NCBI GenBank assembly: GCA_009602725.1
Contig: WELB01000151.1
Coordinates: 12,169 to 28,491 of the forward strand
Reading direction: 5' to 3'
Origin: Spirogloea muscicola
Taxonomy: Eukaryota > Streptophyta > Zygnematophyceae > Spirogloeales > Spirogloeaceae
DNA length: 16,323 nt
A program made the position numbers and the translations under genes. Positions within the stretch are counted from its first letter, which is position 1. The number at the start of each line of letters is the position of its first letter. The notes under the pieces are model-generated. The model was given only the letters and a program-made list of their open reading frames with translations. It did not search any database and had not been told where the DNA came from. Below, piece after piece: positions 10,215 through 16,323 of the stretch.

Positions 10215-11347
10215 CTACAACTTCAACTTGTTTGAGTAATATGTGATCATTTGCCTGCCTGAAAGGGTACACTTCAATACAGCACTCAAATTAGATAAAG
10301 CTATTCTGGGGGAGAGTGCCAGGCAACGATCTCACCTGGCCCAACGGCGAGTACCGTCTTGGAGCCAGCGGCGACCTGCGTGCGGCCGGCATCGGAGATG
10401 ACGAACGTGGGCAGCCCAACCTTGGTGGCCCTCGACCGCAGCTCCATCCTGGCGCCCAGAGCGCAGCAAACGGCGACTGCCCCAGATGAGGGCTTGAGGT
10501 GGGCAGAGTGCAAGAGGGCACCAGCCGGAGGTACTGCAGAATGGCGGATGGTGGAGGGCAGAGGCAGGACAACCGTTTTGGGGCAGGAGAGGAGGAGAGG
10601 AGAAGAGGGAGAGAGAGTGGAGAGAGAGAGGGAGGGAGCAAGAGAGGAGGGAGGAAGGGGTAGCACTTACAGCTCCTTGAGGTCCTTGCAGAGGACGACG
10701 ATCTTGGGCGTGCCGCAGTCCTCGTACTGGTGCAGGAGCGCGCGGTTGCGCGCCTGCAGCTCCGCGTACACGCCGCAGGCGGCGTGCGCGCACTGCGCGG
10801 CAATCTTCCCGGCCTTCATCCGCAGGTCGTCGCGCACGACCAGCACCATCTTGAGCTCCGTGCCCTCCGACGGCAGCGCCACGGGCCCGCCGCCGCCGTT
10901 GCTGCCGCCGCCGGCCTACGGACGCGGCGCTGCGGCGGAGCGGCGTGCGTGGGTTCTTGCCGGTCACGCCGCCGCTGCCGCTGCCGCCGCCGCCAGTGCC
11001 GAACCAGCGGCCGCGTAGTACGCTGCGGTCCATCCAGAAGCCTACCAGAAGCCCGATGAGGAGGCCTGGCAGGAAGTTGATGACCGCTGCGCCGCCACCG
11101 TCCCCGCGACGGCGCTCCTCCCCCTGCAATTGGTGCAGAGAGATAGAGTGGAGAGAGGAATAGGAGGGAGGTGAGGCAGAGGGAGGAGCAGACATGACGA
11201 GGATAGTAGAGGGAGGAGGGAGGATAGAGGACAAGCGGTGAGATATGCACAGAGGGGCTGGCCGAAGAAGTAGCACCGACCGACCTCCTCAAGCAGCGCA
11301 GCCCGCCATGGCCTTGCCGCAGCACGCGGCTTTCCATCGTCCCGCAT
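10215..11347 (-). CDS. Peptidyl-tRNA hydrolase 2 (Pth2/PTRH2-like), membrane-anchored
   Basis: Pth2 enzymes cleave the ester bond of peptidyl-tRNA that has dropped off ribosomes. Transcription-order exons: 11347-11285 (tentative), 11123-10968, 10915-10671, 10448-10336, 10258-10215 (stop TAG), about 206 residues. Catalytic-domain landmarks are clear: KMVLVVRDDLRMKAGKIAAQ, CAHAACGVY, TPKIVVLCKDLKEL, MELRSRATKVGLPTF, and DAGRTQVAAGSKTVLAVGPG, ending in NKLKL. The N-terminal part has one hydrophobic segment (VINFLPGLLIGLLVGFWM) followed by a Gly-rich linker, like the membrane anchor of human PTRH2, so an outer mitochondrial or other membrane location is inferred. Odd points: between anchor and catalytic domain the frame changes, explained by a 52-base intron (10967-10916, GTGACC...GTAG) or a one-base error. 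The first exon and ATG 11347 rest only on phase and a GTCGGT donor; a GTCGGC donor is also used in the esterase gene. Confidence 0.88.
10579..10660 (-). repeat. Purine tract on + (pyrimidine on the Pth2 sense strand), within an intron
   Basis: A GA-rich stretch (ggcaggagaggaggagagga and similar) fills much of the Pth2 intron 10670-10449. On the transcribed sense strand it reads CTCTCC/CCTCCC, directly downstream of the GTAAGT donor. Confidence 0.8.
11137..11234 (-). repeat. Interrupted purine tract on + in the first Pth2 intron
   Basis: GA-rich on the plus strand (agagagatagagtggagaga, ggagggaggtgaggcagagg), hence pyrimidine-rich on the Pth2 sense strand. It immediately precedes the TTGCAG acceptor of the second exon at 11123. 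Confidence 0.7.
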
Positions 11348-11507
11348 CACCGTGGCCCGGACTTCGGCTGCTGGCTGGCGCTCTATGTCACGCGTGGCAT
11401 TGAGATCGGCGCAGAGCTCAACGGTGTCGCCAGCTGGGCCTCGGCAAGGCCATGATGGAGGGAGGTGGAAATGCAGACCACCCTTTTGTGCGGTGTCCTA
11501 CTGATAG

Positions 11508-11580
11508 TGGGAGCAGGAGGAGGGAGGAGGGGGAGAGAGGGGAAAGTGAGGCAAGAGGGAAAAGAGAGGGAGAAAGATAA
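11508..11580 (-). repeat. GA-rich tract upstream of the Pth2 gene
   Basis: Nearly uninterrupted purines on the plus strand (gggagcaggaggagggagga, gggggagagaggggaaag). On the Pth2 sense strand this is a CT tract in the presumed upstream or leader region. Confidence 0.8.
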
Positions 11581-12068
11581 TGTATGCATGAGGAAGGATT
11601 AATCTATGAGCAGGAAATGTGGTGAGACATGCAGAGCACAACGGGAGAGAGTGTGCATAAGTAACGGCATGAGGTAAGGCCCATTAAGAAATCAATTTAA
11701 TATCATGCGAGGAAGTGCGGTGAGACTGCAGAGTGAGGGAGAATTGCCAGATGAGGGAGGAGAGTGGGAGGGAGCGTGTGCCTGGGGCGCTGGAAGAGCT
11801 CAACGCTGAGCCCGCAGCAGCGCCGCCGTGTGGCGGCGGAGGCGGTGCCCGCTAGCGCTGGCGGCGGCGGCGGCGGCCCCTCCCGAGGCGAGGGGGCCGA
11901 GGAGGCTAAGAGGCTTCGTGGGTTCAGTGGCGGAGGGCAGGGCGGCCGAGTGCCGAGGCGCAGCTGCGGATGTGAGCCGAGAGTAGGGGCGGAGGCGGGC
12001 GCGCTGCGTCCAGAGGGCGACTGCCGCGCCGACAAGTAGCTTCCGCGGAGAGCTTAAACCCTGTTCTT

Positions 12069-12120
12069 ATCCCCCGCCCCTTCTCTCTCTCTCCCTCCTC
12101 TTCTCTCTCTCTCTGTGCAG
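12069..12120 (+). repeat. CT-rich tract ending in gtgcag, VAMP leader
   Basis: Alternating TC runs (ttctctctctctccctcctc, then ttctctctctctctgtgcag) on the VAMP sense strand. A pyrimidine tract directly followed by CAG is what a 3' splice site looks like, so a 5' untranslated intron ending at 12120 is possible. No donor for it can be fixed. Confidence 0.7.
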
Positions 12121-12395
12121 CTCTCACTCCCGCCTCGGCTCCCTCGGCCACACCTCGCCCACGCCCCGCCGAGCTCGACGGCCTCCGCCTCTCGCCGCAG
12201 CAGCACACGCCGCCGCCAGTCGCCACTTACACCTCACTCCGGCACCGCAGCCTGCGGCCCCATCGCAAGCTGGGTTTGGGCCGGTGCTCCACCTGCAAGC
12301 CTGGCGTGAGGCCGGCGTGGCGCAAAGCCAGCTCGTGGGCGGTGTGCCCACATCGGCGCGGCCCTGCCCACTGCTGCGAGCCTCACTCGGCAGCC

Positions 12396-13885
12396 ATGCC
12401 GATCCTCTACGCCGTCGTGGCGCGCGGCACGGTGGTCCTCGCGGAGTTCAGGTTAACAAATCCATTACGACCAATTCAGCCGGCATTGCTGTGCTGCTGC
12501 CATCTGCTGCCATCTATGCCATTGATCCCATGTATGGTTCAGAAGAGTAGGGTCAGCGTCAACGGCGCCGCCAGAGAAGCTCAGACTTACGCTGTCTGCT
12601 GGGAACCAGGCTCTCCCCCCCTCCGCCTCCTGCACCGGCTGGCCTTTACACCTGGCTGGCTTTCACAGCCGCTCTTGTTATATCAGCAGTCGATTGTCAT
12701 CCAAAAAGTAAGAACATCCGTAGTTCTACTACTGCAGTAAGATAGTTAAACTTCGCCTCCTGCATTGGCAGTGCGGCGTCGGGAAATGCGAGCATCATCG
12801 CGCGGCGCATCCTGGAGAAGCTCGCCGCTCCGCCGCCGCCAGCCAATGCCGACGGCGACGCGGCGGGGCCCAGCGGCGGGAGCGATGCCTCACTGGAGGA
12901 GAGCCGCGCCTCATACTCCCAGGACCGGCACATCTTCCACATCGTGCGCGCTGATGGCCTTGTCTTCCTCTGCATGGCCGACGACGCCTTTGGCCGTGCG
13001 TGCCTCCAACCCCCCTTCCCCAACCCCCTCCCTCCTCTCGGGTTCCTCTGTCCCGCTTTGCTTCCCTTGTCTTGCCACTTCCTGATCTCCTCCCTCCTCC
13101 AGTCTTCCTCCTCCCCAACTTCCAACATATCTTAGCATGTTAGCCAGAGCGATCCTCATACAACCTTCATTGTTCTTCCCACCAATCTCCCCACCTTGTG
13201 CACCTGCAGGGCGCATCCCCTTTGCGTTCCTGGAGGACATACGCACGCGATTCGGCCGCACGTACGGCCGGGCGGCAGGGACCGCGCTCGCGTACGCGAT
13301 GAATGACGAGTTCTCGCGCGTCCTCCACCAGCAGATGGAGTACTTCTCTGGCAACCCAGCAGCCGACGCCATCTCCCGCGTCCGGGGCGAGATCGACGAG
13401 GCCCGCACCCAAACCCATAATCTTCTGATTAATAAACTTCCATAAGGCAGCATGCCTGCTTGGGAATGTAGGTCCAAGTGCCACCTTCACTGAATTATGT
13501 AGTGAAATGTAATCAGGTGAAAGCAGTGATGGTGGAGAATATTGATAAGGTGCTAGAGCGTGGCGACCGGCTGGAGCTGTTGGTCGACAAGGCCGCGGGC
13601 CTGCACGACTCCACGCTGCGCTTCCGGAAGCAGAGCCGGCGACTGCGGCAGTCCCTCTGGCTCAAGAACGTCAAGCTCATGTGCACAACCCCCCCCTTCC
13701 CACCTTTCCTTGCTCCTGGCATCGTGCTCGACAGCCGGCCAGAGGCCCGCCACCTTGGCCAACGGCCTGACTCATGCGCGCCGTCGGCCGCGTCTTGCAG
13801 GCTGGCCATGTCGGCGGGCATCCTCTTCCTGCTCTACCTCCTCGTCGCCGCGTTCTGCGGCAGCCTCACACTCAGCTCCTGCTGA
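12396..13885 (+). CDS. VAMP7-type R-SNARE (longin domain), complete, 5 exons
   Basis: Membrane fusion protein of vesicles, plant VAMP71/VAMP72 type. Exons: 12396-12451, 12772-12995, 13210-13400, 13517-13680, 13801-13885; total 720 bases, 239 residues. The longin domain (about residues 1-130) begins MPILYAVVARGTVVLAEF and contains HIFHIVRADGLVFLCMADDA and RIPFAFLEDIRTRF. The SNARE motif (about 150-205) contains VKAVMVENIDKVLERGDRLE, with the R-SNARE zero-layer arginine at residue 172. Residues about 213-232 form the C-terminal membrane anchor (LAMSAGILFLLYLLVAAF), followed by a short lumenal end. A Pro/Ala/Gly/Asp-rich insert at about residues 37-62 lengthens the longin domain relative to land-plant VAMP72. 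Exons 1, 2 and 4 have GT donors; exon 3 must end at 13400 (GAC GAG) before GCCCGC, a poor GC donor, with no usable GT nearby. Reading on gives a stop at 13443-13445. Start ATG has a good context (cagccATGC). Confidence 0.93.
12998..13110 (+). repeat. Pyrimidine-rich tract in the second VAMP intron
   Basis: CT-rich text on the sense strand (ctccaaccccccttccccaa, tcctgatctcctccctcctc) with few purines inside intron 12996-13209. Same polarity relative to the gene as the other tracts of the window. Confidence 0.75.
13401..13516 (+). other. VAMP intron 3 with non-canonical (GC...AG) borders
   Basis: The flanking exons must be joined GAC GAG / GTG AAA to give the conserved SNARE start EIDEVKAVM. 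The intron therefore begins GCCCGC and ends ATCAG. GC-AG introns are a known minor class but usually begin GCAAGT, so this donor is weak. Retention adds 14 codons (ARTQTHNLLINKLP) and a TAA, giving a protein with the longin domain but no SNARE motif or anchor. A sequence or assembly error at the donor is the alternative. Confidence 0.6.
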
Positions 13886-14976
13886 CAGTGCCGACCACTC
13901 CTGGTGCCAGCAAGGTACTGTCCCGGACAAATACAATAACTGCTGCAAGTATCATCCTCAACCCAGCAATTAGTTCGAATGGACATGCCTCCATCGAGTG
14001 GAGTTGAGCCCCGCATTGGGGCAGCCCCAGCCAGGCGCTGCGCCAGCACCCAGGTAGCCGGGACTGCAGCAGCAGACAGGGGAGGATGCCCAGCAGCAAG
14101 ACCAGTGGACCACTCGTGCCAGCGGCACTGGCGGTGTTGACGTCGACAATGCAACAACTTGCACCGCGTACTCCTTGCTGTCGCTGCGCCGCCGCTCCGC
14201 CGCACCGCAGCCTGGGCCTGCTTGAAGCCACAGCTTGTGTGGTCATTGAGCTCCGCGCCCGGCAACACTAGACCCAGCCCACCACCACCACCAATACTAC
14301 TGGCTGCAACACCACTATGCACCGCTGTGTGTGTCGATTCAGCCAGCCACATTGCGCCCTTCTTGGTACCCTACAGGTCGGAGCTATATTGCGCAGCCAA
14401 TTGCTGTCACTGCCGTCGCGCTTGCCACGGCCGCCGCACCTAGTAGGCATGCCACTTGCCGTGCTCTTTACTCGTCTGATAGGCCATGAGCAAGGAATGT
14501 AGTACAATAAGTACTTTCTGTACAAGCAGAAGTATTGGAATTGAAAAATGTGTCCATCCTTTTAAGCAACAACTGCGGCTCTGATAGGAACGTTGGTGGT
14601 GCCTATGTTCTGCACGATTTGGACCCCTGACATGCCACGTCTTGAAGCAGCACATAGCATATACATGGTCCAAGCACAGGTCTCTAATCATAAACCCTTG
14701 CACCTCATAGAATGCACAGGCCCGCGGTGAAGCCTAAGTGATAAGCAGCCAAGGCTTGGACTCAGTTAATAGCAGGCCGGCAAGTAACCACGCACATAGA
14801 TGCAATGCATCAGGAATTTGGTAGAGCCAGTGAAGATGTAGGGCCCATGTCCTCAACCTGGCGGCCTACGTGTAAGTCAAGAGAATTATGCTTCAACTAT
14901 ACTGCGGACTGCGTCCCCTGCCGGGCAAGCGAGTGGCGCGCCGCCGGCTGACGCCGCACCATTGACCACCCACATC
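13886..14976. other. Region between convergent VAMP and Rtf2 genes
   Basis: Holds the two 3' untranslated regions. From about 14000 to 14450 the composition is still GC-rich and some plus-strand frames are open. One, at about 14050-14222, encodes a Gln-rich stretch (DAQQQDQW) ending at TGA; another at 14280-14490 starts Thr-rich. None matches a family I recognise or has a clear start. From 14500 to 14900 composition is balanced and I see nothing of note. Confidence 0.45.
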
Positions 14977-15794
14977 TCAGTTACGGCCAATGGGAAGGTT
15001 GCGGCACATGAAGGTCTCCTTGGCCGCGGCCTCTGCGACCGCCGCCCGCGAGACGAAGATGGACCGGTACACCGCGGACGTGGCGTGCTTCGGCACGGCG
15101 GTGGCTGGCCCCCGGGGCCGCTTGACCACCGGCGGCGCCACTCGGTCCGACCCCTTGGGCCGCGCAGCCTCTGCAGCCGGGGTCCCAGCACCTTCCACCT
15201 TGCGCTTCGCTGGGGCCGTCGCGGCGGAGGCATGCGAAGCCGCCTCGGCATGGCCGCCAACGGCGGCGCCAGCGGCGATGGCCGCCGCTCCGCCAGCTGC
15301 CGGGCTCGCCGCCTCTACAGTCAAGGCGTCCGCAGAACGCGAGGCCGCTGCGGCGGCACTGCTGAGCCGCTTGCGCTCCTCGCGGCGCACAGCCGCACGG
15401 GCCTCCATGCCGGCTCGCAGCGCCGCCGCCTCCTCCTCCGTCGGATTGACTGGGATGGCCTCGGCCTCGCCGGCGTGCGGGTTGTGGCAGACGAGGCACT
15501 CAGCTGCGGCGGTGGCGCCAGCCTCGCGCAGCGCCCGCGCGCTCACCACGTGGCCACACGGCCGCAGAGCCACGAACCGGAACCGCCCGTTGCACTCCAG
15601 GCCCGTAACCGGACAGTGCCACCGGGCCCCGCCGGCGGCAGGGTTCTCGGTGAGGTGCACGGTAAGGATGTCGCGGAGGCCGCGGATGTGGCGGAGGCGC
15701 GGCGGGAGCTCCTTGGCCACGAGCGCCGCGACCAGCGCCTCCTTGTTGAAGAGGTTTCCAAGCTCGTCCACAGCTAATGGCGGCCGCAGCTCCT
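14977..15794 (-). CDS. Rtf2-domain protein (RTF2/RTFDC1-like), last exon
   Basis: Rtf2 family proteins carry a RING-like C2HC finger and are linked to replication fork pausing and to mRNA splicing. This exon starts after a strong acceptor (branch-like TACTAAA about 45 bases upstream, pyrimidine tract, then GCACGCAG) at 15794, and runs 272 codons to TGA at 14977-14979. Domain order: LRPPLAVDELGNLFNKEALV, HIRGLRDILTVHLTENP, then the finger CPVTGLECNGRFRFVALRPC-GH with the distal pair CLVC, then the conserved NPTEEEAAALRAGMEAR. A long Ala-rich linker follows, then a basic patch, then SIFVSR and the end ETFMCRNLPIGRN, which resembles plant Rtf2 C-termini as I recall them. The N-terminal exon (Met, first Rtf2 strand with the C[A/T]L[T/S] motif) is not in the window. 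The in-frame run upstream of 15794 is open for only about 20 codons and I treat it as intron. Confidence 0.92.
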
Positions 15795-16323
15795 CTGCGT
15801 GCAGCGGGCCGAAGGTACGAAGCAGGAAAGGCGGAGAGCCTTTAGTAAGGGTGGCAGCACTGGCCCTTGACTTGCTTCAAAGAAGGCATGGGGGAGGAGG
15901 GACAGTAGGGAGGAGGGAGGAGGAGGTCACAGATATCGTGCAGATGGGCATACAGCGATGCAGGAGCAGGAGGGTCCAAATAAGTGAGGAAGGCGAATCA
16001 GAATTGCAAAAGAGCGGAAACAAAGAACAGAAGCATGGGGGGAGTTGGAAGACGTGAGGAAAGTAAAGGTAAGGGGATGGAGGGAGGGGTGGGGGGAGAG
16101 GGAGAGAGAGAGGGAGAGAGGGAGAAAGAGAGAGGGGGAGGGAGAGAGGGAGAGGGAGAGGGATAGGCAGAGGCAGAGGGAGAGGCAGAGGGAAAGGAAG
16201 AGGGAGAGGGAGAGGGAGAGGCAGAGGGAGAGAGAGGCGGAGAGGGAGAGGGAGAGGGAGAGGGAGAGGGAGAGGGAGAGGGAGAGGGAGAGGGAGAGGG
16301 AGAGGCAGAGGCAGAGGCAGAGG
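15795..16323 (-). other. Upstream Rtf2 intron/flank rich in purine repeats
   Basis: No credible Rtf2 N-terminal exon could be found on the minus strand here. The region is increasingly GA-rich on the plus strand (CT-rich on the Rtf2 sense strand) from about 15880, and becomes a regular repeat from 16080. Plus-strand frames that extend into it are shadows of the Rtf2 exon or repeat-encoded Glu/Gly/Arg runs. Confidence 0.6.
16080..16323. repeat. (GGGAGA)n hexamer microsatellite reaching the window edge
   Basis: Units of gggaga with variants gggagaga, ggcaga and gggata. The array becomes almost perfect from about 16236 to 16306, then ggcaga units run to the last base. It continues past the window. 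On the Rtf2 sense strand it reads TCTCCC. All-purine mirror-type repeats like this can adopt triplex (H-DNA) structure. Confidence 0.95.

Larger units (their letters stand above)
11348..12395. promoter_or_regulatory. Divergent upstream region between the Pth2 and VAMP genes
   Basis: The Pth2 gene runs left and the VAMP gene right, so this segment of about 1 kb must hold both promoters and leaders. It contains a GA tract at 11508-11580 (CT on the Pth2 side's sense strand), a less GC-rich middle (about 11580-11760), a GC-rich stretch with GGC runs at 11815-12010, and a CT tract at 12069-12117 ending in gtgcag before the VAMP start. That end could be the acceptor of a 5' untranslated intron. Open frames here (for example plus 11764-12039) are low-complexity Gly/Arg-rich and not called as genes. 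Confidence 0.5.

Noticed and set aside
10359-11018. Plus-strand 219-codon ORF
   Set aside because: Antisense to the Pth2 exons and purine tract; it is Arg/Ala/Glu-rich low complexity with no family motif.
10332-11276. A single 314-codon minus-strand protein covering the Pth2 locus
   Set aside because: It reads the Pth2 catalytic exon in the wrong frame (Arg/Ala-rich nonsense) and runs through pyrimidine-tract introns; the spliced model restores the family motifs.
13960-14000. Possible tRNA B-box (tagttcgaatgg)
   Set aside because: No matching A-box, acceptor stem or cloverleaf could be formed around it.
14962-16057. Long plus-strand ORFs of 271 and 355 codons
   Set aside because: They are antisense shadows of the Rtf2 exon, whose minus-strand frame has clear family motifs; long open antisense frames are expected in very GC-rich coding DNA.
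1-16323. Bacterial or phage systems, CRISPR, insertion sequences, transposon genes
   Set aside because: The window is intron-rich eukaryotic DNA; no direct-repeat arrays with spacers, terminal inverted repeats, transposase or reverse transcriptase motifs were seen.

Overview
This window reads as nuclear DNA from a eukaryote, most likely a green alga or another member of Viridiplantae. The genes are split into many short GC-rich exons by introns of about 50-380 bases with GT...AG borders. The protein families (plant-type pectin acetylesterase, extracellular-LRR receptor-like protein, VAMP7-type R-SNARE with longin domain, Rtf2 with a plant-like C-terminus) fit the green lineage. One intron carries the plant-type telomeric heptamer CCCTAAA. 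The species cannot be named from sequence alone. Exon models below were built by hand by matching reading frame, splice borders and family conservation. All exon phases in the models are mutually consistent, but no transcript supports them.

Layout, left to right. 32-2519 (+): the 3' part of a gene for a single-pass membrane protein with extracellular leucine-rich repeats and a short non-kinase tail; its N-terminus lies left of the window. 2520-5217: mostly non-coding. It holds weak coding-like segments on the minus strand (3461-4069), then a GC-rich leader with a pyrimidine-rich stretch, a C28 homopolymer with an unresolved base, a good-Kozak small ORF and a (CGG)12 run. 5218-9042 (+): a complete 14-exon pectin acetylesterase gene (473 residues predicted) with a signal peptide and all three catalytic residues. 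9043-10214: non-coding, with an imperfect tandem duplication. 10215-11347 (-): a membrane-anchored peptidyl-tRNA hydrolase 2 (Pth2/PTRH2-like) gene. 11348-12395: divergent upstream region. 12396-13885 (+): a complete 5-exon VAMP7-type R-SNARE gene (239 residues). 13886-14976: between convergent genes, nothing certain. 14977-15794 (-): last exon of an Rtf2-domain gene whose first exon(s) lie beyond the right edge. 15795-16323: the upstream Rtf2 intron, ending in a long GGGAGA repeat.

The genes do not form a pathway. They are ordinary housekeeping or cell-surface genes: wall or glycan ester hydrolysis, release of peptidyl-tRNA, vesicle fusion, replication or ubiquitin-linked control, and a putative receptor. 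I found no mobile-element genes, CRISPR arrays, RNA genes or unrecognised gene cluster. The most interesting features are structural: pyrimidine tracts that lie on the coding strand of the flanking gene, a non-GT donor in the SNARE gene whose read-through gives a longin-only product, a 52-base micro-intron or frameshift in the Pth2 gene, and introns that cut the LRR gene at the same position of the repeat.
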